A stretch of DNA of 64,000 nucleotides from JAOAPY01 sp038237475 (GTDB lineage Bacteria > Acidobacteriota > Blastocatellia > Pyrinomonadales > Pyrinomonadaceae), in contig JBBRYS010000004.1 in assembly GCA_038237475.1 (NCBI GenBank), forward strand, positions 62,001 to 126,000, written 5' to 3'. The notes under the pieces were generated by a model, which was given only the letters and a program-made list of their open reading frames with translations, was not told the origin of the DNA and ran no database searches. This document shows positions 34,598 to 43,813 of the stretch, one piece after another. Positions within the stretch are counted from its first letter, which is position 1, and every line of letters starts with the position of its first letter. The translations under genes were made by a program, and so were the position numbers.

Positions 34598-35407
34598 ATG
34601 TTGTGCGAAGAAATCAGACAGCTCATCTCGAATTATCTGGATGACGTCGTTTCGTTGCCCTTGCGGGTTTCGATCGACGAGCATCTGGGAGAGTGCCCTG
34701 TTTGCCGCTCCCATCTCGCTGAACTGCGGATGTTAAAACAGGGCCTTAGGACGTTGTCACGTCCTTTGGCGCCAGTTGATTTGGCAGACTCAATCAATGA
34801 AGCCCTGGCGATTGAGGCTGGTGCGCGGCGCTTGCAGCCCAGACTTTCGTTTTCAGAGGGTGTGGGCCGTTGGCTGCAACCACGCTTGATGCCGTACACA
34901 GTCGGATCCTTCGCGTCAGTACTATTGTTCGCGCTTGTCTTCGCTGCGCTGCGGCCGCACTTCATCGCCTTGCATGAGGCCGCGTTACAGAGCACCGCCA
35001 ATCAACGGGTCGTCTTTTTGAGTGATCCTGCGTCCTCATTTGATTTGAACCTGCCGGTAAACTCTGAAGACTACGCTGCCAGTCGAGCTCCGTTCGCGGA
35101 GCAGTCGCCCAGCTTGAATCCCAGTGGCGCCCTCGCCGCTATGACTCGCAACTATGCTAATCCCAATCACCCGATGGAATATGAAGAGGCAGACGACATG
35201 GTGGTTGTAGCGGATGTCTTCAGCAATGGCAGCGCATCTTTAGCCGGAGTGGTCCAGGCGCCGCGCGATCGTCGCCTGCTGGCTGATTTCGAAAGCGCTC
35301 TGCGTCGCGATGCAGCGTTCGTGCCGGCTTCATTTGATCGGCGCCCAGACACGATGCGGGTAGTTTTTAGCGTGCAGAAAGTTGATGTGCGCGACCGGAA
35401 TTTCTGA
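34598..35407 (+). CDS. Zinc-finger anti-sigma factor, second copy
   Basis: This 269-residue protein has an N-terminal zf-HC2 domain with the H-x3-C-x2-C motif in DEHLGECPVC. One transmembrane segment follows (about 105-130, YTVGSFASVLLFALVFAAL), then a roughly 130-residue periplasmic region. It is encoded on the same strand after the second ECF sigma factor and is its likely antagonist at the inner membrane. The periplasmic C-terminus (EADDMVVVADVFSNGSASLA, RRPDTMRVVFSVQKVDVRD) resembles a TonB-C or energy-coupling fold in pattern, but this is uncertain. No PDZ partner is encoded after it. Confidence 0.85.
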   Translation: MLCEEIRQLISNYLDDVVSLPLRVSIDEHLGECPVCRSHLAELRMLKQGLRTLSRPLAPVDLADSINEALAIEAGARRLQPRLSFSEGVGRWLQPRLMPYTVGSFASVLLFALVFAALRPHFIALHEAALQSTANQRVVFLSDPASSFDLNLPVNSEDYAASRAPFAEQSPSLNPSGALAAMTRNYANPNHPMEYEEADDMVVVADVFSNGSASLAGVVQAPRDRRLLADFESALRRDAAFVPASFDRRPDTMRVVFSVQKVDVRDRNF

Positions 35408-35435
35408 GTTCGTCCAGCGGGACCGGCATAAACTT

Positions 35436-35816
35436 TCAGTAGGGCTGTGTGCCTTCCGGATTGCAGGTCATCTCAATGACATGATAGGTACGCCGCAGTT
35501 TCACCAACTCGGCCGTCTGGTTCTTGAGAATTTCCTGATAACCCTCAGGCGGATTCCCCCAGCAACCCTTAAGTCGATAAAAGTAGATCCGCTTGCCTGC
35601 GGAATCCACCAGCTTCCCCTTCCGGCAAACTGCCTTGAGTTCGTGAATCTTTTGCTCGACAGTTACTTTATTGCCGGGCGCCCTGCCAGGTCGACCCGTT
35701 CCTGCCGTCACTACATCACTCAGTTTGATATTTTGAGGCAAACAGGAGCAGGGTTCCGGTACAGGCGCCGCGGCCATAAGCAAACTGCTAATTATCATGA
35801 TCAAGCTCAACATCAT
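35436..35816 (-). CDS. Small exported hypothetical protein
   Basis: This 126-residue protein has a signal peptide (MLSLIMIISSLLMAAAPVPE) and four cysteines in the mature part: CSC at 23-25, then C64 and C85-equivalents in KAVCRKGK and GCWGNPP, and a late MTCNPEG. Disulphide bonds in the periplasm are plausible. No family is recognised. It is convergent with the anti-sigma gene, whose stop is 28 bases away. The signal peptide and cysteine content support a real gene. Function is unknown. Confidence 0.65.
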   Translation of the reverse strand: MMLSLIMIISSLLMAAAPVPEPCSCLPQNIKLSDVVTAGTGRPGRAPGNKVTVEQKIHELKAVCRKGKLVDSAGKRIYFYRLKGCWGNPPEGYQEILKNQTAELVKLRRTYHVIEMTCNPEGTQPY

Positions 35817-36307
35817 CGCCCTCCCATTCCCACGGATATGATGAGCTTACTTGCCTCAACGTTGGGAGGCAAATTGACGCTTCTCTGGAGCAGGCGCTTG
35901 GACCCGCACCAAAGTTGATACCGTTCGGAGAGAGCGTCTTGTGTATTTGTCAGAATCCCTTGACACATGTAACTCATCGGCACTAAATTGCCTTTGCTAT
36001 CTTGTTTTGTGTCCTTACCGGAACCAAGCTGATTTGATATGAGTCGAGAGAATGTGGCCGAGCAACCTCTTCCCAGGAAATTACTCCGGCCCCAGGCGGA
36101 GTCAAAACCAAGACTGCGTGATTACGAACGAGAGGGAGATTGCGCCACAACTCTAATTGCCTCTCTTCGAAGATCAAGTGCGAAAACAGCCCTTGCTCGC
36201 TCAGCCTGAGCCGACAACTCAGTTGTAGCTACTACAAAGATTTTTCCTGAGACTCGACACCGACGCCTGTCTCGGCAATCCTCAAACACTAAAGGAAAGG
36301 CAACCCA
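35817..36307. other. Intergenic region upstream of the mosaic protein
   Basis: These 491 bases hold no convincing gene. One 64-residue frame on the minus strand (35983-36177) lacks a ribosome site or domain. A GGAACC (36020-36025) with GTCGA 17 bases later on the plus strand is a weak ECF-type promoter candidate. Near 36215 a short palindrome ACAACT-C-AGTTGT occurs. AGGAAAGG at 36292-36299 is the ribosome site for the ATG at 36308. Confidence 0.4.
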
Positions 36308-39300
36308 ATGAAAAAAGTACCCGCCCTGCTAGTTCTTGTTGTCGTCATGATTCTCATGTCGTCTCTGTTCATGTCGCCCAGTTCCGCGGACAAGAATAGA
36401 AAATCGGACCCGAAGGTGGACAGTAAGACCGCCAAACCCCTCAGCGGTTCAGTCGGTAAGACTGAAAAGACAGCCAGCGAAGCGAACGGCGCAGCTCATC
36501 TGATTAAAGGTGAGGAAGCTGACGACTTAGATGATCAAGATCCGGATATGCCGAAAGTTGCCGGCGGCATCGAGAAGGAAGAATACCTGCGCCTACGGGA
36601 CGAGTACATCGCGCGGCGACGTGGCTTTGAACCGGGAATGGCGAACGACCCCTTGGCACGAGGCCGAGCGATACGACAACTTGAACGACAGGAATCGCAA
36701 GTTCGCCTGGCTTCAAGGAACGCTGCTAGTCCCGATACAGCCCTGGCGGCATGGGTGCCTCTGGGACCCGCGCCTTTGCCGAACGGCAGCGCTCAAGGGG
36801 GGGCCAATATTGCTGTAAGTGGCCGCGCTACTGCCGTGGTTGTGGATCCAACAAATTCAAACAAGGTGTACCTTGGCACGGCGCAGGGTGGTGTGTGGCG
36901 CTCTCTTGACGGCGGCGCTTCGTGGGCAACGATCTTTGACTCCGCGCAGTCGCTGGCGATTGGCGCATTAGCGCTCGCTCCGTCAAACCCGACTATTCTG
37001 TATGTCGGTACCGGCGAGTTCCATCAATGTGGCGACTGTTTTTTCGGGGTGGGCCTATACCGCATTGATAATGTTGATACATCGGCCACTCTGGTGGGAC
37101 CCATAAATCCTTCACAGACGATTGGTAATCTCACCTATAACGTTTTCAGCGGGCGTGGAATCAGCAAGGTCGTGGTGCATCCCACCGATCCGGCGACAAT
37201 ATTTGTATCCACGGGCCGCGGCATAGGGGGTAGCGGTGCAAACTCGCTCGGCTTAATTCCTACCATTGCCACGCGCGGTGTTTATAGATCAACCAATGCT
37301 ACGGCTGGCGCTGGTGCGGTGACATTTCAAAAACTCGTCGTCACCACGGATAACAGCCCGGACAGTCCGGCCACGGGAAATGTAGATACTCCCGATATGG
37401 TCCTTGAGCCGGGTAACCCGAATAATCTTCTGGTCTCCGTCATCGGCATCGGCCTCAATGGCGGAATTTTTCGCTCGACTAACGCACTGGCCGCCACTCC
37501 CACTTTTGCTCAGACACTGAGTCTCGCCGCCGGCACTCGTGCCAATCTGGCGATCAATAAAGTCGGCCCGGTTGTCACCACCTACGCTGCGACGAGTGAG
37601 ACACCGGCCGCCCCGGCGACCTGTACGACCGGTACCAACAGCGGAGCATTGCGAAAATCTGTCGATGGGGGCGGCACCTGGACTCCACAACTGACCGGCG
37701 GCGGCGGATTCTGCGGCGGACAATGTTTTTATGATCTAGCCGTAGCTGTCGATCCAAACGATCCGAACGTTATTTATCTGGGTGGCAATGCGCGCGGCAC
37801 CTGTTCAGATGCAATGAAGAAATCCTCGGACGGTGGCGCTACGTTTACACGAGATGACAATGCCCTGCACGCCGATTCGCACTCATTGTTTTTCGATACC
37901 TCGACGAGCCCCTCAACAATTTATGCCACCAACGATGGCGGAGTGTGGAAGCGAAGCTCCACCGCGGCAGCGGGTAGTGCCTGGACCAACCTCAACAATG
38001 CGTCTCTGAATACGATGCAGTTTGAAGGGCTTGCGGTCCATCCGACAGATCGCAATTTCACTATGGGCGGGACACAGGACAACGGCACAGAAGTGCAGCA
38101 GACCACTGCCGGAACATGGATCAATGCCGAGGGTGGAGATGGTGGCTATGCTTTGATAGACCAGAGCGCCACCAACACAACTAACGTTACGATGTATCAC
38201 ACCTTCTTCAATCAAACCGGCTCGCAAATTGGGTTTGATCGAATCATCAACACGAGCTGTCTGGCGATTAAGAATTCCTGGCCCACTCGTGGCGATTTCA
38301 ACGTTGCGGATCAGCTGAGTATCGCGTGCGATGGCACTCCTGACTTGCTCAACAACGGCATCAGTAGGACCGATAACGTTCTCTTTTATGCACCGATGGC
38401 TTTGGGTCCGGGAACGCCGAACACGCTTTATTTTGGTTCTGACCGCTTGTATCGATCGACTGATCGCGGCGACCACATGACGGTGGTCAGCCAGGCTCCC
38501 ATTTCTGGAACCTCCCCCGTCAGCACTATTGCGATCGCACCCCAGGATGATACATATCGCGTGGTGGGGATGCAGAACGGTCAGGTCTGGGCCACCAGCA
38601 CCGGTTCGGCAACGCTGGTGAATATTACTTCCGGAAGCTTCCCGGCTAACCCCAATGGCAGCACCACCAACAAATTTGTCGGGCGAGCAGCCATCGATCC
38701 GAATAACAAGAATATTGCTTACGTGACCTTCTCTTTCTTTGCTCCCGCGGGACAAGGAATTTGGAGAATCAGCAACCTCGGAGCCGCTGCTGGAAGTTCA
38801 CCGGTAGCAGCAAGCTGGACCGCCGTGGGTATTGGCATTCCGAGTGTGCCAATTAATGCTTTCGTAGTGGATCCTCTTAACTCAAATAACCTCTATGCCG
38901 GAACTGATATTGGGGTTTACTTTTCTTCCGATGCCGGCGCGAGCTGGAATCCGTTCGGCACGGGATTGCCGAGAGTTGCGGTGTTTGATGTCGCGATTCA
39001 AAACAGCAATCGGCTCGTGCGCATTGCGACGCATGGCCGCGGCATGTGGGAGATCCCGGTAGCGGCAACCGCCACCAATATGCAATTCAGCGCTGCAAGT
39101 TACGATGTAGGTGAGGGCGACGGCAAAGTAACCATTACGGTCAATCGCACAGGCGATACTTCCGGCACCTCAACTGTCGACTTTGCCACGAGCAATGGAT
39201 CCGCATCGCAACGGACAGACTACATTGTGCGCAACGGCACGCTGACTTTCACTGCCGGCGTTACATCGAGAACGTTCTCGGTGCAAATCATTGATGATGC

Positions 39301-40615
39301 CTATCCGGAACCGACAGAAACCATCAATATCACTCTTAGCAGCGCCACCGGCGGGGCAATCGCAGGTACTAATCCAGCCGTCATTAACATCATCGATAAC
39401 GATGGTGCTGGTCCATCCATACCGCAGAAGCGATTTGGCGCGTCATTTGGCGGCGCCGAAGAAACCCCACCCAATGCCTCCATGGGCAGAGGGGAGGGCT
39501 ATGTTTTGTTGAATGGAGCCGAGACGTCAGCGAATGTCAGCCTACAGTTCAGTAACCTGGGCAGTTCGCAGTCTGGCGCTCATATTCACAAGGGGGCGGT
39601 GGGAACTCCGGGGCCAATTATTTTCCCCTTGCCCACTACCAATCCTGTCACAGACTTCGCAATCAGTCCCACCACGCAGCAGGTGGCGGACTTGAAGGCG
39701 TCGCTGCACTACATCAACATTCACAGCACCAGTTTCCCCGGCGGCGAAATCCGTGGGCAATTGTTATGGAACCCAACCATGGAGGGGGCCTTCTTTGTCA
39801 GACAGCACTACCTCGATTTCCTCGGTCGCGATCCTGATAATGCCGGTCTGACTTTCTGGATGGATAGGCTGAATCTGGGTTGCGTTTCCGGCGCTCAGTG
39901 TTTTCACGACAATACTATTGGCGTATCTGACGCTTTCTTTTTTGAACCTGAGTTCCACCAGACGGCGGGTTTCGTATTCCTGGTCTACCGTGCCGCGTAT
40001 GGTAATACTCAGCCGTTCCCCAATCCAGACGGCGCAAACACAACGGAAGCAAACAAGTTGCCGGAGTACGCAACATTTACCGCGGACCGTGCTCGAGTCA
40101 CCGGCGGCGCAACTCTGTCGGCGGCGCAAGTGGCTTTTGCTAATCTGTTTATTTCGCGCGCTGAATTTAATACCAGGTATGGCGCTGGCCTGAATACGGC
40201 AGCACTATTCGTGGATGCAGTCCTGGCCACGATCCAAAACGACGATGGCGTGAATTTAAGTTCGCAACGGACGGCATTGATCAACCAGTACAATACTGCC
40301 GGTGGCGGTAATGCAGGTAGAGCCCAGGTCATGTACTTGCTGGGTCTCGATGACGCGGCCAACAATCCAATTAACAACCGTGCATTCGTGAATGCTGAAT
40401 ACAATCGACAGTTTGCGCTGACGTTGTATTTTGGCTATCTGCGCCGCAATCCGGATATCAATGGATTTTTGTTCTGGCAAGGCCAGATTAATTCAGCTCC
40501 GACCGGCGATGTGCCCAAACAGCAAGCACTAGTTTGCTCCTTTGTGTCAGCGCCTGAATACCAGCTGCGTTTCGGCCCCAACACTCCGCGCAACAATCGC
40601 GAGTGCCCGCAGTAA
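36308..40615 (+). CDS. Secreted mosaic: sortilin propeller, Calx-beta, CHRD, DUF4214
   Basis: This 1435-residue protein has a signal peptide (VPALLVLVVVMILMSSLFMS) and an acidic linker. Asp-box (BNR/sortilin) propeller repeats follow at about 150-920 (GGVWRSLDGGASWATI, GVWKRSSTAAAG, VYFSSDAGASWNPFG). A Calx-beta domain follows at about 923-1030 (YDVGEGDGKVTITVNRTGDT, ending IIDND), then a CHRD domain at about 1040-1153 (GGAEETPPN, GAHIHKG, GGEIRGQL). DUF4214 repeats follow at about 1160-1435 (FVRQHYLDFLGRDP, YFGYLRRNPDINGFLFW). Probably a cell-surface or secreted adhesion/binding protein; no enzyme motif is seen. Confidence 0.88.
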   Translation: MKKVPALLVLVVVMILMSSLFMSPSSADKNRKSDPKVDSKTAKPLSGSVGKTEKTASEANGAAHLIKGEEADDLDDQDPDMPKVAGGIEKEEYLRLRDEYIARRRGFEPGMANDPLARGRAIRQLERQESQVRLASRNAASPDTALAAWVPLGPAPLPNGSAQGGANIAVSGRATAVVVDPTNSNKVYLGTAQGGVWRSLDGGASWATIFDSAQSLAIGALALAPSNPTILYVGTGEFHQCGDCFFGVGLYRIDNVDTSATLVGPINPSQTIGNLTYNVFSGRGISKVVVHPTDPATIFVSTGRGIGGSGANSLGLIPTIATRGVYRSTNATAGAGAVTFQKLVVTTDNSPDSPATGNVDTPDMVLEPGNPNNLLVSVIGIGLNGGIFRSTNALAATPTFAQTLSLAAGTRANLAINKVGPVVTTYAATSETPAAPATCTTGTNSGALRKSVDGGGTWTPQLTGGGGFCGGQCFYDLAVAVDPNDPNVIYLGGNARGTCSDAMKKSSDGGATFTRDDNALHADSHSLFFDTSTSPSTIYATNDGGVWKRSSTAAAGSAWTNLNNASLNTMQFEGLAVHPTDRNFTMGGTQDNGTEVQQTTAGTWINAEGGDGGYALIDQSATNTTNVTMYHTFFNQTGSQIGFDRIINTSCLAIKNSWPTRGDFNVADQLSIACDGTPDLLNNGISRTDNVLFYAPMALGPGTPNTLYFGSDRLYRSTDRGDHMTVVSQAPISGTSPVSTIAIAPQDDTYRVVGMQNGQVWATSTGSATLVNITSGSFPANPNGSTTNKFVGRAAIDPNNKNIAYVTFSFFAPAGQGIWRISNLGAAAGSSPVAASWTAVGIGIPSVPINAFVVDPLNSNNLYAGTDIGVYFSSDAGASWNPFGTGLPRVAVFDVAIQNSNRLVRIATHGRGMWEIPVAATATNMQFSAASYDVGEGDGKVTITVNRTGDTSGTSTVDFATSNGSASQRTDYIVRNGTLTFTAGVTSRTFSVQIIDDAYPEPTETINITLSSATGGAIAGTNPAVINIIDNDGAGPSIPQKRFGASFGGAEETPPNASMGRGEGYVLLNGAETSANVSLQFSNLGSSQSGAHIHKGAVGTPGPIIFPLPTTNPVTDFAISPTTQQVADLKASLHYINIHSTSFPGGEIRGQLLWNPTMEGAFFVRQHYLDFLGRDPDNAGLTFWMDRLNLGCVSGAQCFHDNTIGVSDAFFFEPEFHQTAGFVFLVYRAAYGNTQPFPNPDGANTTEANKLPEYATFTADRARVTGGATLSAAQVAFANLFISRAEFNTRYGAGLNTAALFVDAVLATIQNDDGVNLSSQRTALINQYNTAGGGNAGRAQVMYLLGLDDAANNPINNRAFVNAEYNRQFALTLYFGYLRRNPDINGFLFWQGQINSAPTGDVPKQQALVCSFVSAPEYQLRFGPNTPRNNRECPQ

Positions 40616-40635
40616 CATAGGGGCAGAAAAGAATT

Positions 40636-40716
40636 GGCCGCGGATGAACGCGGGTTAAGAGGATCTGAAACACAGCGATCGGATCCGATTAATCCTCGCT
40701 TATCCGTGGCCTTTTT
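40636..40716. repeat. Imperfect inverted repeat with T tract
   Basis: GGCCGCGGATGAACGCGGG (from 40636) pairs imperfectly with a sequence ending ATCCGTGGCC (40702-40711), which is followed by TTTTT. It may end transcription of the mosaic gene. The core GCCGCGGAT also occurs in the inverted repeat at 5047-5183, so the hairpin belongs to a small dispersed family. Confidence 0.6.
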
Positions 40717-40756
40717 GCAGGTCATTACTACTTGATAAAACGCCAAACGCCTTCGC

Positions 40757-40785
40757 TTGACGCCCCCGCATATCGCATGTTAGGT
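40757..40785 (+). promoter_or_regulatory. Candidate sigma-70 promoter for the gcv genes
   Basis: TTGACG (40757-40762) and TTAGGT (40780-40785) are separated by 17 bases. They lie about 90 bases upstream of the gcvT start. The -35 is good, the -10 poor. No glycine-riboswitch fold or motif was recognised in this leader. Confidence 0.35.
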
Positions 40786-40873
40786 TGCGACTTCATTCAC
40801 ATAAGTGAATTTGAACAGTTAATTCCGGCAGTGACCGTCATTGCCCGCGATTAAGTATCAGTTGGAGATTGCC

Positions 40874-41995
40874 TTGAGTTCGTCGGCTTTGGAACTAAAA
40901 CGAACGCCCTTAAACGCGCTGCATCGCAGTCTGGGCGGTCGCATGGTGGATTTTGGCGGCTGGGATATGCCTGTCCAATATCCCGCCGGCACCGTCGAAG
41001 AACACCTGCGCACTCGAACACACGCGGGTCTCTTTGATGTTTCGCACATGGGTGAGATTGAAGTGCGCGGACGCGATGCAATCGCTTTCGTGAACCGCAT
41101 CACGTCTAACGATGTTTCAGCTTTGCTTGATGGCCAGGCCCAATATTCGGCGTTGACCACGCCCCAGGGAACTGTAATCGATGATCTACTGGTCTATCGC
41201 TTTGCGGCTGAGCACTTGCTGCTGGTGGTGAACGCCGGCACGACAGAGAAAGATTGGGCCTGGGTTTCTTCCCATTTGGACAAGGAACAGCTTGAGCTGC
41301 GAAACCTGAGTTCTGATTACTGTCAAATTGCAATTCAAGGTCCGGACGCTGTTGAAATCCTGCAGCCTTTGGCGAACCTCCCGCTCGATCAGATTAAGTA
41401 CTATCACTTCCGCGAAGGAACCGTTGACGAAGTCCCCGCGATAATTTCGCGAACGGGCTACACAGGCGAGGATGGCTTCGAAGTTTATGCCGCCGCCGAT
41501 AAAGCCGAGCAACTCTGGAACAAGCTTCTCAGCGCAGGCAATGTAGATACGCCGACTGGTATTCTTCCCTGCGGGCTCGCCGCGCGCAACACTCTGCGGT
41601 TGGAGGCCGGCATGTCGCTGTATGGCCACGAGATCGATGAGACAACCACCCTGCTCGAAGCTAATCTGGGTTGGATCTGTAAACTCAAGAAGGGTGAATT
41701 CGTTGGACGGGAAGCTCTGGCCCGGCAAAAAGAAGGGGGAGTGGCGCGGCGGCTGGTCGGATTTGAAATGACCGAGCGCGGTATTGCTCGCGACGGCCAG
41801 GATGTCCTAGTCGATGGAAAACTAGTCGGCAAAGTGACATCAGGAAGTCCGGCCCCCTTTCTGAAAAAGAACATCGGCTTTGCTTACGTTCCCGTGGAGT
41901 TCGCCAGCGAAGGCCAGGCCATCCAGATTGACGTGCGCGGACGGCCGATTAGCGCCGTCGTCGTGAAGACACCATTTTTCAAACGTCTGAAATAA
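40874..41995 (+). CDS. gcvT: Glycine cleavage system T protein (aminomethyltransferase)
   Basis: This 373-residue protein is read from the TTG at 40874, which has GGAG at 40864-40867 upstream. An alternative TTG at 40841 adds 11 residues. It transfers the aminomethyl carbon from lipoyl-H protein to tetrahydrofolate, releasing ammonia. Family features are GGRMVDFGGWDMPVQYP, the LFDVSHMGEIEV strand, a folate-binding DGFEVY/GYTGEDG segment, and the C-terminal beta-barrel. It is first in a gcvT-gcvH-gcvPA-gcvPB run, so the whole cleavage complex except the L protein is encoded here. Confidence 0.94.
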   Translation: MSSSALELKRTPLNALHRSLGGRMVDFGGWDMPVQYPAGTVEEHLRTRTHAGLFDVSHMGEIEVRGRDAIAFVNRITSNDVSALLDGQAQYSALTTPQGTVIDDLLVYRFAAEHLLLVVNAGTTEKDWAWVSSHLDKEQLELRNLSSDYCQIAIQGPDAVEILQPLANLPLDQIKYYHFREGTVDEVPAIISRTGYTGEDGFEVYAAADKAEQLWNKLLSAGNVDTPTGILPCGLAARNTLRLEAGMSLYGHEIDETTTLLEANLGWICKLKKGEFVGREALARQKEGGVARRLVGFEMTERGIARDGQDVLVDGKLVGKVTSGSPAPFLKKNIGFAYVPVEFASEGQAIQIDVRGRPISAVVVKTPFFKRLK

Positions 41996-42037
41996 ATATT
42001 GAATTCGACCTCGACTAAATAGGAGAACATAGAGCTC

Positions 42038-42430
42038 ATGGCAAACGTTCCTGAGGATCTTCATTACAGCAAAGACCACGAGTGGGTCAGGGTCGAAGGC
42101 AACATCGCCACGATCGGAATTACTGACTACGCACAAAACTCTCTTGGCGATGTCGTTTACGTGGAAGTGTCAAAGGCCGGCGATGAATTGGCCGCAAACG
42201 AATCCTTCGGCTCAGTCGAATCGGTGAAAGCAGTATCAGAGCTCTTCACCCCAGTCTCCGGTGTAGTTACGGAGCAGAATGAAGCGCTGCAGGATGCTCC
42301 TGAAAGTGTAAACACCGACCCATACGGCACCGGCTGGATGATTCGAGTGAAGATGTCGAGCGCGGGCGAGGTTGACAGCCTACTGACCGCCGCCGAGTAT
42401 GAAGATTTCACGAAAGAAGAGACTGAGTAA
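42038..42430 (+). CDS. gcvH: Glycine cleavage system H protein
   Basis: This 130-residue lipoyl carrier has the standard length. The start is NVPEDLHYSKDHEWVRVEG. The lipoyl-lysine site is Lys64 in SVESVKAVSEL. The domain ends in TDPYGTGWMIRVKMSS. It shuttles the methylamine group between the P, T and L proteins. It lies 42 bases after gcvT and two bases before gcvPA. AGGAG at 42021-42025 is a suitable ribosome site, though the distance is slightly long. Confidence 0.96.
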   Translation: MANVPEDLHYSKDHEWVRVEGNIATIGITDYAQNSLGDVVYVEVSKAGDELAANESFGSVESVKAVSELFTPVSGVVTEQNEALQDAPESVNTDPYGTGWMIRVKMSSAGEVDSLLTAAEYEDFTKEETE

Positions 42431-42432
42431 AC

Positions 42433-43776
42433 TTGCGCTACATTCCTAACTCGTCCGCAGAACGGGCCGAGATGCTAAAGCAGATCGGCCTAGACTCCGC
42501 CGCAGAACTATTCAGATCGATTCCTGAAGAATTGCTTTTGCAAAGGCAGCTGGATACTCCAGCCGCACTTTCAGAGATTGAACTGCTGGCCGGATTCGAG
42601 CGTATGGCCGCCCGCAACAGTGCTGCCTACAGGTCCAGCTTTCTCGGAGCTGGTGTCTACGAACACTACATTCCGACGATTGTGGACCACCTGATTTCTC
42701 GCTCCGAATTCTTCACCGCCTACACCCCATACCAACCAGAAATCTCGCAGGGCACCTTGCAGGTGATTTTCGAGTTTCAGACGCTGGTATGCCAGTTGAC
42801 GGGGATGGAAGTGGCAAACGCCTCGATGTACGACGGCTCAACTGCATTGGCCGAGGCAGTCCTGATGGCTGAACGGGTAACCCGTCGCTCCAAAGTAATT
42901 GCCTGCGGCGCGGTACATCCTGAGTACCTCGAAGTCGTTCGCACTTATGTTCAGCACGCCGGAATAGATTTCGAGCATTTGGATTTCGATCCGGCTACCG
43001 GCCAGGCAACCACCGAACTTGGAAGCGCGCTCGATGATAAGACTGCGGCCATTGTGGTGCAGTCGCCGAACTTCTTTGGTTGCATCGAGGACGTAACCGC
43101 GCTCGCCGAAAAAGCACACGCGGTGGGCGCGTTATTGATCGTCGCCGTGACTGAAGCGGCTTCGCTGGCGCTGCTAAAAACGCCCGGTGCAGCCGGGGCC
43201 GATATCGTAATCGCTGAAGGCCAGTCCTTCGGCGTTCCTCTGTCTTTTGGTGGACCATACGTCGGACTATTTGCGACGCGTGAAAAGTACGCGCGTCAAA
43301 TTCCGGGGCGTCTGGTGGGCGAAGCTTTTGATAAACAGGGGCGGCGAGGCTTTGTCCTCACGTTGGCCACCCGCGAACAACACATCCGCCGCGAGAAAGC
43401 TACCTCGAACATTTGTACCAATGAGGGTTTGATAGCACTCGCCGCAACCATCTACCTGGAGACCATGGGCAAACGAGGCTTGCAGGAGGTGGCCCAGCAG
43501 TGCGCGCAAAAGGCGGCTTATGCAGCCCGTTGCATTTCACAGCTGGAAGGTTTTTCACTTCCCTTCTCTGCGCCGCGCTTTAATGAATTCGTCGTGCGCA
43601 GCCCGGTCCCCGCTGGTGAATTGCTGAAGGGTCTCGCGGCGAAGCATAAAATTAACGGAGGGTTGGCCTTGTCACGCTATTTCAAGGATCGACCCAATGA
43701 TTTTCTTGTGTGCGTGACTGAACTCAATTCCCGGGCCGAAATTGATACTTTGATCGAAGCGCTGGCGACCCGTTAA
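42433..43776 (+). CDS. gcvPA: Glycine dehydrogenase subunit 1 (P protein, N-terminal half)
   Basis: This 447-residue protein is the alpha subunit of the two-part P protein used by many bacteria instead of one long GcvP. It starts at a TTG two bases after the gcvH stop; the residues RYIPNSSAERAEMLKQIG match the family N-terminus, so the TTG is preferred. Typical stretches are YTPYQPEISQGTLQVIFEFQ, NASMYDGSTALAEA and FGGPYVGLF. The subunit helps hold pyridoxal phosphate together with GcvPB and decarboxylates glycine. It is likely translationally coupled to gcvH. Confidence 0.94.
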   Translation: MRYIPNSSAERAEMLKQIGLDSAAELFRSIPEELLLQRQLDTPAALSEIELLAGFERMAARNSAAYRSSFLGAGVYEHYIPTIVDHLISRSEFFTAYTPYQPEISQGTLQVIFEFQTLVCQLTGMEVANASMYDGSTALAEAVLMAERVTRRSKVIACGAVHPEYLEVVRTYVQHAGIDFEHLDFDPATGQATTELGSALDDKTAAIVVQSPNFFGCIEDVTALAEKAHAVGALLIVAVTEAASLALLKTPGAAGADIVIAEGQSFGVPLSFGGPYVGLFATREKYARQIPGRLVGEAFDKQGRRGFVLTLATREQHIRREKATSNICTNEGLIALAATIYLETMGKRGLQEVAQQCAQKAAYAARCISQLEGFSLPFSAPRFNEFVVRSPVPAGELLKGLAAKHKINGGLALSRYFKDRPNDFLVCVTELNSRAEIDTLIEALATR

Positions 43777-43813
43777 CTGCTGCGACTCCAAAGTCTGACC
43801 CTTGAAAGCACAA

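Noticed and set aside
36020..36047. ECF-type promoter GGAACC-N17-GTCGA
   Set aside because: The -10 match is poor and the distance to the next gene is nearly 260 bases; kept only as a weak note.
35983..36177. 64-residue minus-strand frame
   Set aside because: No ribosome site, domain or signal peptide; it lies in a non-coding gap.
40712..40873. Glycine riboswitch before gcvT
   Set aside because: No tandem aptamer-like conserved motifs or suitable stems were recognised in the short leader.
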